The notes: generated by a model from the letters alone, not told the origin. A DNA stretch of 64,000 bases from Natrialba magadii ATCC 43099 (GCF_000025625.1 NC_013922.1:2046001-2110000), one strand, 5' to 3'. Positions 18,944 to 27,861 are shown, counted from the first letter of the stretch. A program made the numbers and translations.

Positions 18944-19117
18944 ATGTCAATGGGTGCCTATGACGAAGACGAACACGAACGCCGTGAAGAACAAGCGTCT
19001 CGAGTCGACGCCGACTTCGATGACGAGCGGACAATATATCACGGCCGCGTAGAGTACGATTCGGGTGACTCCGCGGAGGACCTCCTCGACCAGTTCGAGC
19101 AGATCAAGTCGGACTAG
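18944..19117 (+). CDS. DUF5786-type small acidic protein
   Basis: The 57-residue product begins MSMGAYDEDEHERREEQAS and continues DDERTIYHGRVEYDSGDSAEDLLDQFEQIKSD. It is very acidic, without Cys or membrane segment, and matches a short, highly conserved haloarchaeal family I recall as DUF5786. The frame continues 18 codons further up, but MSMGAY is the normal family start. The function is unknown; the pattern of conservation would suit a small regulator of a larger partner. Confidence 0.82.
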   Translation: MSMGAYDEDEHERREEQASRVDADFDDERTIYHGRVEYDSGDSAEDLLDQFEQIKSD

Positions 19118-19297
19118 TGTCTACTTCCTCCCTTCTACGGTCCAGCAGGACAAGTCGTGAGCCACAGCGCTCGCCGCGGGACCGTCCGCTCCCGTCGTCA
19201 GTACAGGCGTGACCGGCGGCCGTCGCGCTCGTCGGTGAGCCGTTCGGTACAGGGTACTCGAGTACCATTCCTCACGTTGGGTTTCCGCCTCGCATTC

Positions 19298-20344
19298 TCA
19301 CTCTGTCCGCGTCTCCGCTTCGTCTTCTCTTTCCTTCCAGCCGGGCGTCTCGGGTGCGCCGCGGTCCTCCTCAACTGTGACCGCGAGATCCGGTGATGGC
19401 GTTGACCCGCTGTCGCACTCTGCTGCGTCGTGACGCTTGTGCCACTCGGTGATTGCGGGGCCGACCCAGGACGCACCGTCGGGAGCGCTGTTTCCACCGT
19501 CTCCACCGCCGGCTGATGGCATTGCCGCCATCGCCCGTGTTTTTCCCGTCTCGTAGTGGTGCTCCGAAATCGCGAGCGTCCCCGGACTCGAGGCGCTCGC
19601 GACTGCGATGCACTCGGCACGATCTTTCGGCCGAAGGGAACCGGCTTCGAGACGCTCGATAACGCCGTCGAGGTCGTCTGGCCGCGGGTGACAGAAGAGC
19701 TTTTCACCGATGGCGTGCGAGCCGAGTAGCGGTCCGTCGTCGAGTTCGCCGTCCGAAAGTTGGTCGTCGAGTAGCCGGTCGTCCCCGAAGGTCGCCTCGA
19801 CGCGTTCGCACTCGGTTTCTTGCCCGAGTTCGAGATTGTGCGCTGGATAGGCACCGCACTCGGCGGGAAAGTGCTCGTCGCCGTGGATGCGACACTGCAG
19901 CGTCGTCGGATCGAGAAAGACACAGGTCGGTAACCAGTTCGGTTCTGTGCGGCCGAAGGGTGCGACCGGTTTCGGCGGTTTTCGGAGGCCGATGAAGAAG
20001 GCCGGTCGGCCCGCGATGGCGGCGACCTGTTGACCGTCGATTTCGACGGCCTCGTGTTCGTCGCGGGCGCGCCAGAACCGCGGCGTCATGGCAGCAGCCA
20101 TTCCCCGATCGAGGACGGTTCGGACCTCGTCCCGGGTGAGCGGAACGAAGTTGGCGTCGTCGTCGAACGGGAGGCGGCGCTCGTTTTCGCTGTCGGCGCT
20201 GTCGGCGCTGTCGGCGCTGTCGCTGTCGCTGTCGCTGGCGTCAGCGAATCGCCCGCGCTGGCGCGTTCGGTCCGCCTCGTAGTCATCGAGCAACGCTGTC
20301 CAGTCCATACAGCAGCCGGCACAGCCAGCACAGTGCACCTCCAT
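19298..20344 (-). CDS. YkgJ-type cysteine-cluster protein
   Basis: The 348-residue protein begins MEVHCAGCAGCCMDW and later has CVFLDPTTLQCRIHGDEH and FPAECGAYPAH. This is the Cys spacing of the YkgJ/CxxCxxCC family, which probably binds zinc or an Fe-S cluster. A Ser/Asp repeat (DSDSDSADSADS) near residue 40 is encoded by short tandem DNA repeats. The C-terminal 80 residues are low complexity. ATG 20344 is chosen because the minus-strand TATA GTTATAC near 20370 is 27 bp upstream. The biochemical role is unknown. Confidence 0.82.
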   Translation of the reverse strand: MEVHCAGCAGCCMDWTALLDDYEADRTRQRGRFADASDSDSDSADSADSADSENERRLPFDDDANFVPLTRDEVRTVLDRGMAAAMTPRFWRARDEHEAVEIDGQQVAAIAGRPAFFIGLRKPPKPVAPFGRTEPNWLPTCVFLDPTTLQCRIHGDEHFPAECGAYPAHNLELGQETECERVEATFGDDRLLDDQLSDGELDDGPLLGSHAIGEKLFCHPRPDDLDGVIERLEAGSLRPKDRAECIAVASASSPGTLAISEHHYETGKTRAMAAMPSAGGGDGGNSAPDGASWVGPAITEWHKRHDAAECDSGSTPSPDLAVTVEEDRGAPETPGWKEREDEAETRTE

Positions 20345-20460
20345 ACCCGGCGCTACCACGGGGGGCGGTATAACTCGTCGGCCGACGACGGAAGCCGACT
20401 CCGGGAGCCGAACCTGGGGTCGGGGGAACGACTTTGACCACGCAGCACCCAGTGTCAGCT

Positions 20461-20730
20461 ATGGCAACAGATGCCTGCGACGGCTGCGGTCGAGCGGTCA
20501 GCGTTGCCGGTGGCATCGCCAACCTCTGGACCTTCGGCGAGAACGACGGCAGCGACGGTTCGGCGATCACGCTCGAACTCGCCGACGGCACGGAGCACCT
20601 GCTGTGTTACCCGTGTCTCGAGGCCATCCCCGACGAGCCGACCGCCGAGGACGTGGCGCGACTCGAGCAGGTCGACCCGGAGACGTCCCGCCTCGCTCCA
20701 GTTGGCGAGCGCTCTGGGGAGTCGCTGTGA
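20461..20730 (+). CDS. Small zinc-binding protein (DUF7561 type)
   Basis: 89 residues: MATDACDGCGRAVSVAGGIANLWTFGE at the start, LLCYPCLEAIPDEP in the middle. Two CxxC pairs make a zinc ribbon. The family label DUF7561 is from memory. The frame has another ATG nine codons earlier, but MATDACDGCG is the natural start. It is divergent from the YkgJ-type gene, 116 bp away. The 3' flank (20735-20815) contains short imperfect repeats of CTGCGAGGCTG. Confidence 0.78.
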   Translation: MATDACDGCGRAVSVAGGIANLWTFGENDGSDGSAITLELADGTEHLLCYPCLEAIPDEPTAEDVARLEQVDPETSRLAPVGERSGESL

Positions 20731-20964
20731 GGCTGTAGATCTGCGAGGCTGCGAGTCCGTGAGTCTGCGAGGCTGTTGCGTTGCAAGCTGCCGGACTCCA
20801 AGACTGTCTAGCTATATCGTACTCGAGACCTGCCGGGACGGAGAGAAGACATGAGTCGTGGTCCGCGAACGGTCTGGCCGACGCAGCGGACCACGAACAG
20901 GCCACTGTGATGGGGGGAGGGTGGCAATGCAACGGGAAAGGTCATGCAGACCGATCCCGTAAAC

Positions 20965-21059
20965 GGAAGGGGTGGGATTTGAACGCCACGAGGCATGTGC
21001 TGCCGTCGCGGGCCAGGGTCAGCTGGCACCGCGATGCTCTACCGCTGAGCGACCCTTCC
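20965..21059 (-). tRNA. Irregular tRNA-like gene, apparent Gly(GCC)
   Basis: The 5' and 3' ends form a perfect 7-bp acceptor stem (GGAAGGG/CCCTTCC), and a proper D-arm GCTC-AGCGGTA-GAGC follows. An anticodon stem TCGCG/CGCGA encloses GTGCCAG, which has U33, anticodon GCC and A37, plus about 12 extra bases that look like an intron. Oddities are a long variable region with its own 4-bp hairpin (GGCA/TGCC), which is a class-II trait not expected for Gly, and an extra C in the T-stem before TTCAAAT. A TATA-like sequence lies about 35-40 bp upstream. It could be a functional unusual tRNA, a pseudo-tRNA, or one whose isotype I misread. Confidence 0.5.
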
Positions 21060-21257
21060 GCGACTAAAGCCAAGGGCGGTGTTCGTATTTGTAATCGGTC
21101 GGTTACCTGCAGGTAGCTGGCACCTACCGGCCGTTTTTGAACGGCTTCTTCGCTCTGGGTTGCCGCCAGTCAGTTTCGATCCCGACCAGTATCGCTCACT
21201 ATGGCCGAACAGTTCAGCGCGAGCAACGCTCCGTAGCCTTTAGGAGTCGGCCGGTCC

Positions 21258-23180
21258 GTGACTCAGACGGTGAACCCCGAGCGGATCTTCGACGCCTTTC
21301 CCGCGCCCAGCTACCGCGGGAACCAGGAGCAGGCCCTCCGCGACATTCGTGACGCCTTCGCGGCCGGCAACGATGTCGTCCTCGTGCGCGCACCCACCGG
21401 GAGCGGCAAGTCCCTTCTCGCACGGTCCGTCGCCGGCTGTGCCCGAACGATCGACGAGGCGGAGCCGAGCGAGGCCGCCGGGGCCTACTACACGACCCCG
21501 CAGGTCTCACAGCTCGACGACGTCGCCTCGGACGACCTGCTCGCCGATTTGAACGTCATCCGCGGCAAGTCGAACTACACCTGTATCCTCCCCCAGGAGC
21601 GCAATACGCCGGTCAACCAGGCACCCTGCGTCCGCGAACGGGGCTATGACTGCTCGGTCCAGCATCGCTGTCCGTACTTTTCGGACCGTGCAATCGCCTC
21701 GAATCGCTCGATTGCGGCGATGACCCTCGCGTACTTCATGCAGACTGCGGGTAGCGAGGTCTTTCGCAAACGCGACGTCGTCGTCATCGACGAGGCACAC
21801 GGTCTCGCCGAGTGGGCGGAGATGTACGCGACGATCCAGCTTGGGCCGCGAACCGTCCCGTTCTGGGACGACCTCCGTGTGCCGCAAATCGACAGTATCG
21901 AACGGGCCGTCCGCTACGCCGAGAACCTCGAGCAGACCTGTACCCGTCGCAAGGACGACCTGCTCGCACAGGAGACGCTCTCGCCTCGCGAGGTCCGCGA
22001 ACGCGACCGGCTGCAGGAGCTGATCGGCGAACTCGACTGGTTCGTCTCGGACTTTCGGGACCCACAGAGTCCGACGACGTGGTTGGTCGACCAGTCCGAG
22101 CGGAACGCAGCCAGTACGGACGACGAGACCGACGACGAGGAACTCGGCGGTCCCCTGACCATCAAGCCGATGAACCCCGAGAAGTACCTCGCCCACACCG
22201 TCTGGGACCGAGGCAACAAGTTCGCGCTCCTCTCGGCGACCATCCTCAACAAGGCGGCCTTCTGCCGGCAGGTCGGGCTCAATCCTGACGACGTCGCGCT
22301 CGTCGACGTCAGCCACACCTTCCCCGTCGAAAACCGGCCGCTGTACGACGTCACCCAGGGGAAAATGACCTACGAGCACCGTGACGAGACGACGCCGGAC
22401 ATCGCCCGTACCATCGTCCGGCTCATGCAGCGCCACCCCGACGAGAAGGGGCTGATTCACGCCCACTCCTACAACATTCAGGAGCGACTCGCCGACCTCC
22501 TGCGCGATTTCGGCGTCGGCGAGCGTATTCGCGTCCACGACCGCGACGGCCGCGACGCCGACTTAGAGGAGTGGAAAGCCAGCGACGACCCCGACGTGTT
22601 TATCTCCGTGAAGATGGAGGAAGCGCTCGACCTCAAGGGCGACCTCTGTCGCTGGCAGGTGCTCTGTAAGGCCCCCTACCTCAACACCGGCGACTCGCGC
22701 GTCGCCCACCGACTCGAGGAAGGCCAGTGGGCGTGGTACTACCGGACCGCGCTGCGAACCATCATCCAGGCCTGCGGCCGCGTCGTCCGCGCCCCCGACG
22801 ACCACGGCGCGACGTACCTCGCGGACTCGAGTCTCCTCGATCTTTTCGAGCGCGCGCGAACGGACATGCCCGACTGGTTCGCAGCGCAGGTCGACCGCAT
22901 GTCGACGCCCGAGTTGCCGGCGTTCGATCCACAGGCGGCGTGTGACTCGTCCGGACCGGGTGGCCGGCGCGGCTCTGGTCGTGGTGGTGGCTCGGGCAGG
23001 GACTCGAGTACAAGTGGGTCACAATCCGAGTCACCGGGTCAGTCTGCAACTGGGTCGGATTCGGGGAGTGCGTACACGCGCTCTCGGTCTCGGTCTGGTT
23101 CTCGCTCGCGCTCACAGTCGGGGTCGTCGAAAGACTCATCATCGAGTCCGCTCGCAGATGTCTGGGATACGGACGGCTAA
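21258..23180 (+). CDS. Rad3/XPD-type ATP-dependent DNA helicase
   Basis: The 640-residue superfamily-2 helicase has Walker A VRAPTGSGKSLLA at about residues 47-59 and the DEAH box VVVIDEAHGLAEW near 175. Four Cys at about 110-145 (YTCIL, APCVRERGYDCSV, HRCPYF) are the Fe-S ligands of XPD/Rad3/DinG enzymes. Motif VI is IIQACGRVVRAPDD. It should unwind DNA in the 5'-3' direction in repair. Start: GTG 21258 gives the N-terminus TQTVNPERIFDAFPAPSYRG. The last 70 residues are a Gly/Ser/Arg tail with SRSRSGSRSRS, likely disordered. Confidence 0.9.
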   Translation: MTQTVNPERIFDAFPAPSYRGNQEQALRDIRDAFAAGNDVVLVRAPTGSGKSLLARSVAGCARTIDEAEPSEAAGAYYTTPQVSQLDDVASDDLLADLNVIRGKSNYTCILPQERNTPVNQAPCVRERGYDCSVQHRCPYFSDRAIASNRSIAAMTLAYFMQTAGSEVFRKRDVVVIDEAHGLAEWAEMYATIQLGPRTVPFWDDLRVPQIDSIERAVRYAENLEQTCTRRKDDLLAQETLSPREVRERDRLQELIGELDWFVSDFRDPQSPTTWLVDQSERNAASTDDETDDEELGGPLTIKPMNPEKYLAHTVWDRGNKFALLSATILNKAAFCRQVGLNPDDVALVDVSHTFPVENRPLYDVTQGKMTYEHRDETTPDIARTIVRLMQRHPDEKGLIHAHSYNIQERLADLLRDFGVGERIRVHDRDGRDADLEEWKASDDPDVFISVKMEEALDLKGDLCRWQVLCKAPYLNTGDSRVAHRLEEGQWAWYYRTALRTIIQACGRVVRAPDDHGATYLADSSLLDLFERARTDMPDWFAAQVDRMSTPELPAFDPQAACDSSGPGGRRGSGRGGGSGRDSSTSGSQSESPGQSATGSDSGSAYTRSRSRSGSRSRSQSGSSKDSSSSPLADVWDTDG

Positions 23181-23252
23181 TGAGGTCGACTGCCGACCGG
23201 CGAGCGAACGCTCATCGCAAAATCGAGTTACACACGCCGGGGCGATGCTGCC

Positions 23253-23339
23253 TCAGAACGCGGCGAGTGCGCCCCACGCGATCATCGACGTGACCATGAG
23301 GAACGCGAAGCCGAGCGCGATGAACTGATTTTTGTCCAT
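23253..23339 (-). CDS. 28-residue single-helix membrane protein
   Basis: The frame from ATG 23339 to stop 23253 encodes MDKNQFIALGFAFLMVTSMI plus AWGALAAF: a charged start then one transmembrane helix filling the rest. It is preceded by TTCATAC about 30 bp upstream on the minus strand, as for a leaderless gene, and sits alone between two convergent larger genes. The sequence is too orderly to be chance, and very short proteins like this are annotated in related genomes. The function is unknown. Confidence 0.68.
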   Translation of the reverse strand: MDKNQFIALGFAFLMVTSMIAWGALAAF

Positions 23340-23480
23340 AGATGATGCAATTCGCCCGGGAAGTATGAATGTCACGACCGATCGCGGTCGAGTAGGGCCG
23401 ACGACGGCCACACTGTGACGTGGTGTCTCTCTTGGTCTGGTCTGGGCTGGTTCGATGCATCAATCGCCACGAACCGACCG

Positions 23481-24710
23481 CTACTCGAACACAACGTCGA
23501 CGACGACGTGTTCGACGCCGGCGCTGTGGCTCTTGACGCGGCGCTTCTCGAGAATTTCGTACTCTCTCCCCGCAGCGGCTCCAGCAGCGTCGATGCGCTC
23601 GAGTGGCCGCTCCCAGAGCCGTGATTCCGGGGTCGCCTCGTGGTAGTGGAGCACGCCGCCAGGGACGAGTGCGTCGAGGGCGTCCGCGAGGAAGGTGTGG
23701 GCCGCTTCATCGCGGGTCTCTGCCTGTGCTGTGTCTACTGCTCGCTCGTTGTCACTGTCCGTTTTGGATCCGCTGCTGCTCCCGCTGCCGCTCCCGCTCC
23801 CGTAGTACCCCATCACGATCCGATCTGCCGCCACCTCGCTCGTCAGGTCTCGACAGTCGCTCATGTAGGCATCTACCCGGTCACCCACGTCGTTCAGCAT
23901 CGCGTTCTCGAGTAGGTACCGAAACGCGGTCGGGTTGATTTCCGTCGCCGTCACCTGCGCACCGGCGCGGGCCATCGGCAGTGTGAAGTAGCCAATCCCC
24001 GCGAACATGTCGAAGACACGCTCGTCCGGCTCGCAGACGTCGCCCATCCGGACACGTTCGGCCTGATTCCCCGGCGAGAACATCACTTTCGTCGGATCGA
24101 GCCCGTACCGCGTCCCGTGTTCGGTGTGAATCGTCTCCGTATCGCGCTCACCTGCGAGCAGTCTCGTCTGCGGCTCGCGCACGCGGCCTGCTTCCCCCTC
24201 GTTCGCAATTCCCTCGTCCGCGAGCACGCTCTCCGCTTCGCCGTGTAACTCGAGTAGCGCCTCGCCCAGGTCGCGCTCTCGATCTGCGGGGAAGTCAGCC
24301 GGCAGCGTCACCAGAATCACTGAGCCGATGACCGCCCACGAGCTCGGGGTGGACTCGAGTGCGTCGTCGCTCCAGCCGCGGTCTGCGAGGAGGGTCGCCA
24401 AATCCTGGGTTCGGTATTCGGGGTCGAGTTGGCGAACGATGTCGAGGACATCGGTGTCTGCAGGCGGTGCGGTGACGGGTAGTGCGACTCGTTCCGGACT
24501 GTCTTCCTGTACGTGTCGCGAGTTGTCGTAGATGCCCTCGGTTCGGAGCGATTCGATCGCAGTTTCGGCGCGCGGTTTGTCGACGATGACTGCGAGCGGG
24601 CCGTCTGCGCTTGCGTGCTCGAGGATGTCTGTTACGCGCTCTGCAGTGTCTGTTTCTCCCCTGCTGTCTGCGTGTTCAGCTCCGCCTTCATCTGTCGGTT
24701 CATCCGACAT
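23481..24710 (-). CDS. taw2: tRNA(Phe) wybutosine-pathway aminocarboxypropyltransferase (Taw2/TYW2 type)
   Basis: The 409-residue class-I SAM enzyme has motif I VFDMFAGIGYFTLPMA, EINPTAFRYLLENAMLN, and a C-terminal block GVLHYHEATPESRLWERPLERI ending AGVEHVVVDVVFE. It has DRIVMGYYG where Trm5 methyltransferases carry an NPP catalytic motif, which favours the TYW2/Taw2 branch that transfers the aminocarboxypropyl group of SAM to the 4-demethylwyosine base at tRNA position 37. A Gly-Ser repeat (GSGSGSSSGS) is inserted straight after that motif. The start is 3 bp beyond the nmd3 stop, so the two genes form an operon. Confidence 0.85.
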   Translation of the reverse strand: MSDEPTDEGGAEHADSRGETDTAERVTDILEHASADGPLAVIVDKPRAETAIESLRTEGIYDNSRHVQEDSPERVALPVTAPPADTDVLDIVRQLDPEYRTQDLATLLADRGWSDDALESTPSSWAVIGSVILVTLPADFPADRERDLGEALLELHGEAESVLADEGIANEGEAGRVREPQTRLLAGERDTETIHTEHGTRYGLDPTKVMFSPGNQAERVRMGDVCEPDERVFDMFAGIGYFTLPMARAGAQVTATEINPTAFRYLLENAMLNDVGDRVDAYMSDCRDLTSEVAADRIVMGYYGSGSGSGSSSGSKTDSDNERAVDTAQAETRDEAAHTFLADALDALVPGGVLHYHEATPESRLWERPLERIDAAGAAAGREYEILEKRRVKSHSAGVEHVVVDVVFE

Positions 24711-24713
24711 GGG

Positions 24714-25865
24714 CTACTCCTCCGCGGATGCGGACTCGTCGGGAAGAATGTGCAGCCCCGCGCGACTCTTTAGAACGGGGACCATCTCGGCCTCCGGATC
24801 GAAGTAGTCCGGCCGGGCGACGGTCTTCGCCTGGTAGGTCTCGGGGTCGAGCACCTGCACGGCGTTCTCGTCCTCGACGGTGACAACGGTGGTCTCCTCG
24901 GCGTCCTCGTGCTCGCCGAGTTTGCGCGCGTCGGGTGAGTTCCCCTCCTCGTAGCCCGCCTCGTAGCGCTCGCCGGTCGTCACGCGGATCCCCTTCAGGT
25001 TGCCGCGAGCGCTGCGGACCAGAACCGGCCCGTCGTCGTCGGCGTCGTCCGCGAGGTCGATCACGTCGCCGGGGGTGTACGGCGGGAGACGGACGGCGAA
25101 GGTGACGCGATAGACTTCGTTGCCGTCGGAGTCCTCGGTGACGAGAGTTTCGGCGTCGTTGACGGTGCCGCCGAACTCCTCGACCATCTTGTTTGAAATT
25201 TTCTTGCCGATCTTGTTGGTCGAGACCTTGATGTTCAGTCCGTCGTCGGTCTCGCCGACCTCGGTGACGAAGGCGTTGCGGTCGCCCGTCGCCTCCATGT
25301 CGGCGACGATGCTGTGGGCGATTTCCTTGGCGCGATCGGTCTCCTCGCTCGTCGGCGTGCGTCCCTCCGCGCGGATCTGGACGATGCTGGCGTAGTAGTC
25401 GCCGGCGATGCGGCCACAGCGCTGGCAGGTCTGGCGGGCGATCTTGACTGGGACCGTCACCTGCTCTTCGACTGGCGTGCCGCGGACGACACCCGTGAAG
25501 AAACAGTGCATCCGGATCGTGTTCTGGTCGACCTGTTCGGGTTCGACCTGCCAGGCGACGTCCTCGACATCGACGTGGACCGAGAGCGCCTCGCTCACCT
25601 CCTCAATCGCAATGTCCGTGTAATCCTGTGCGCCAACGTCAATCCAGCGGTTGCCCCGATACACGGCGCCACAGCGGGCGCAGACGCGGACGTCGATCCG
25701 ATTCGGCGCGTCCACGAAGTCGAAATCCTCGAAGTAACACGAATCGCAGAGGTCGACCTCGCTGCCGGGACGAAGCGGATCGGCGGCGTCGCCCGACTCG
25801 TCGTCGGCCGATCGCTCGGGAACAGGGTCCCCACATCGGGGACAGAACGCGCGAGACTCACTCAT
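24714..25865 (-). CDS. NMD3-family ribosomal-subunit protein
   Basis: This 383-residue protein is the archaeal homologue of eukaryotic NMD3, the adaptor for 60S maturation. The N-terminus has several zinc-binding CxxC pairs: FCPRCGDP, LCDSCYFEDF, VCARCGAVYRGNRW and QTCQRCGRIAGDYY. It then has the NMD3 middle domain with DYYASIVQIRAEGR and STNKIGKKISNKMVEEFGG. The extension past 25865 adds nothing recognisable. A TATA-like GTTTAAC is about 27 bp upstream. Archaeal NMD3 probably binds the large ribosomal subunit. Co-transcription with a tRNA-modification gene fits a translation operon. Confidence 0.92.
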   Translation of the reverse strand: MSESRAFCPRCGDPVPERSADDESGDAADPLRPGSEVDLCDSCYFEDFDFVDAPNRIDVRVCARCGAVYRGNRWIDVGAQDYTDIAIEEVSEALSVHVDVEDVAWQVEPEQVDQNTIRMHCFFTGVVRGTPVEEQVTVPVKIARQTCQRCGRIAGDYYASIVQIRAEGRTPTSEETDRAKEIAHSIVADMEATGDRNAFVTEVGETDDGLNIKVSTNKIGKKISNKMVEEFGGTVNDAETLVTEDSDGNEVYRVTFAVRLPPYTPGDVIDLADDADDDGPVLVRSARGNLKGIRVTTGERYEAGYEEGNSPDARKLGEHEDAEETTVVTVEDENAVQVLDPETYQAKTVARPDYFDPEAEMVPVLKSRAGLHILPDESASAEE

Positions 25866-25957
25866 TATCTCCGATTGGTGGCTGAAAGAGTTAAACGGCG
25901 CGCTCTGAACCCGGTTCGGAACGCACCGAACCGACACGTCGCGGTGCAGGCACTTCG

Positions 25958-27694
25958 TTACTCGCGTCGGTCAGTACCACCGCTCGCATTGCTTCCACCG
26001 CCGGCCCGTCGGCGGAGCCACTCGAGTGTCGCTCCAGCACCGAGGACGCCCGCGCCGGCGGTGAAGCCGGGCGTGCCGTCCTTGTTGTTGTCGTTGTCGT
26101 TCGAGTCGGCTTCAGATTCGGTGGATTTGTCGGCGGTTTCGTTGGTTCCGCCGTTTCCGTCGGCCGATCCGGTCGAGTTGTTTTCGGTCTCGTTGTCAGT
26201 GCCAGTGTCAGCGTCCGTGTCAGTGCCAGTGTCAGCGTCCGTGTCAGTGCCAGTGTCGTTGTCTGTGTCCGTCTCACTCTCCTCACTGGTGGTGTCCTCG
26301 CTCTCCTCCTCGCCCGCTGCCTCGTCTGTCGTATCGTCGGATTCGTCCCCACCCTCGTCGTCCGCCGTGTCCGCCTCCTCCTCGTGCCAGTCGTCGTTCT
26401 CCGAACGGAGCGCTACGAGCGTTTCCGAACTGGCGTAGACCGTCTCGTTCGCGAGTGCGATATGCGGAATGCCGTCCGTTCCGACCGACCACTCGATCTC
26501 ACCGGTATCCGCGTCGAAGGCGTACACGCCGTCGTAGTGCTCTGGTACGTCGTCCTCGTCCGGGTCGTATCCAGCCCCGTCGAGCGTCAGTCCTGCATAG
26601 ACGATTCCGTCGCCGACGGCTATCGAGGGGACGCGGTACGTGATACTGCTTGGATCCCAGCTTTCCTCGCCGCTGTCCCGGTCGTAGCCCCTGACATTGT
26701 GCGAGTCAAGGGCGTAGAACCGCTCGTCGGTGATTGCACCCGGATCGAACGTCGAGCGCTCGCTCGTGACCCGCCGCTCGCCGGTCTCCACGTCGTACAG
26801 CGTTGTGTAGCCAAGCGGCCACATCGAAGCATCGCCCGTGTCCACGCTGCCGATCGCCACGACCTCGTCCGTCGCGACCGGGTAGCTCGTCTGGCGCGGG
26901 TTCGGTTCCATGAACCGGCTGTATTCGTCATCACCGACGGGGTCGTCGACCCGCCAACGCTTGGTGCCGTCCTCGAGTTCGAACGCAACTGCATGGCTCT
27001 CGCTGACGGCGACGACGGCCCCGCCGCCGACGGCGACGGGCTGTTCGTACAGCGGTTCGTGCTCGTCAGTATCGGCTGTTGGTGTAAACTCCCAGGCGAC
27101 CTCGCGCGGGTCGATGTCGAACGCGAACAGGGTCCCGTCACCGACCGTGAACGCGTAGTCGCCCGCGACAACGGGCGAGGCCAGCGCCCCGTCGTAGCCG
27201 AGATCGTGCTGACAGCAAATCTCGCCGTCGGCAGCGTCGATCAGCGTCAGGCGCTCGCCGCCGACCAGGACGGTGTCACCTCGCACCGCGGGCGTCCCGC
27301 TCGCACCAATGTTGTGGGTGGCCCACTCGAGTGCCCCGTCGGCTGCGTCGAGGGCGTGGACCTCGCCGTCGGTGGTGAGATAGACGGTGTCGTCGACGAT
27401 CGCCGTCGGGCCGGCGTGTTCGTACTCCCAGGCGACGTATACTGGCGGCTCGGGTTCGGCTGCCGGCTCGACGACCGGGTTGTTTCCGGGAGTACCGCCG
27501 ATCGATGGCCAGCCGGCTGTCTCGGTGACAGTCGTGTCAGCACCGACGGCTGAGTGAGTGGTTGTCGTCGACGCTCCTGTCGTGTCGGTGCCGGTCTCAG
27601 CGCTGGCACTCGACGTGCTCGCCGCTGCGAGTGTCGCACCGACTGTTGCGAGTCCAGTTCGCTTCAGCACGCGCCGCCGATCGTGTTCGACCAT
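25958..27694 (-). CDS. Tat-exported PQQ/BamB-like beta-propeller protein
   Basis: The 578-residue protein starts MVEHDRRRVLKRTGLATVGATL, a twin-arginine signal. The following about 420 residues hold propeller blades typical of PQQ-like repeats (ALDAADGALEW, LIDAADGEICCQHD, VAFELEDGTKRWRVD, YDRDSGEESWD, YAFDADTGEIEWSVG). A long Asp/Thr/Glu spacer follows, part of it encoded by a 24-bp DNA repeat, and then TPGFTAGAGVLGAGATLEWLRRR, a hydrophobic segment with basic end. The latter resembles a PGF-CTERM anchor, but the hydrophobic stretch is weak. It is a cell-surface protein; the ligand is unknown. Confidence 0.85.
   Translation of the reverse strand: MVEHDRRRVLKRTGLATVGATLAAASTSSASAETGTDTTGASTTTTHSAVGADTTVTETAGWPSIGGTPGNNPVVEPAAEPEPPVYVAWEYEHAGPTAIVDDTVYLTTDGEVHALDAADGALEWATHNIGASGTPAVRGDTVLVGGERLTLIDAADGEICCQHDLGYDGALASPVVAGDYAFTVGDGTLFAFDIDPREVAWEFTPTADTDEHEPLYEQPVAVGGGAVVAVSESHAVAFELEDGTKRWRVDDPVGDDEYSRFMEPNPRQTSYPVATDEVVAIGSVDTGDASMWPLGYTTLYDVETGERRVTSERSTFDPGAITDERFYALDSHNVRGYDRDSGEESWDPSSITYRVPSIAVGDGIVYAGLTLDGAGYDPDEDDVPEHYDGVYAFDADTGEIEWSVGTDGIPHIALANETVYASSETLVALRSENDDWHEEEADTADDEGGDESDDTTDEAAGEEESEDTTSEESETDTDNDTGTDTDADTGTDTDADTGTDNETENNSTGSADGNGGTNETADKSTESEADSNDNDNNKDGTPGFTAGAGVLGAGATLEWLRRRAGGGSNASGGTDRRE
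26195..26258. repeat. 24-bp coding tandem repeat
   Basis: Two full units (26195-26218 and 26219-26242) and most of a third encode the repeating Thr-Asp-Ala-Asp tract of the propeller protein's spacer. Variation in copy number would change the length of the surface stalk without shifting the frame. Confidence 0.85.
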
Positions 27695-27839
27695 GGCGTG
27701 ACGTGTTCGGTTGGGCACCTTCGCTATCCGGACGGTAGCACGGTTTTGCAGGGGAGAACGACCACGTCGTTGTATGGAGCTCTGTTTCACGCACTGAAAA
27801 CTCGACACGAAACGAGGGGGTTCGCTGGGAACCGAAATC

Positions 27840-27861
27840 CTGTCTGACGGGCGTCAGACAG
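27840..27861. promoter_or_regulatory. 22-bp near-perfect palindrome between divergent genes
   Basis: CTGTCTGACG and CGTCAGACAG arms with a 2-bp centre lie about 145 bp from the propeller gene's start and 170 bp from htpX. The rest of this 336-bp intergenic stretch has the htpX promoter and nothing else that I recognise. It may be an operator or a transcription-blocking hairpin. Confidence 0.5.

Noticed and set aside
21507-22538. 343-codon minus-strand open frame within the helicase gene
   Set aside because: It is antisense to conserved helicase motifs, so it is a compositional shadow.
23600-23938. Plus-strand open frames opposite the Taw2-type gene
   Set aside because: Arg/Ser/Cys-rich antisense frames without motifs.
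26100-26300. PGF-CTERM sorting signal in the propeller protein
   Set aside because: The end has PGF then a weak hydrophobic stretch and basic residues, but the stretch is rich in Gly and Ala and broken by Glu. I keep it only as a possibility in the gene entry.
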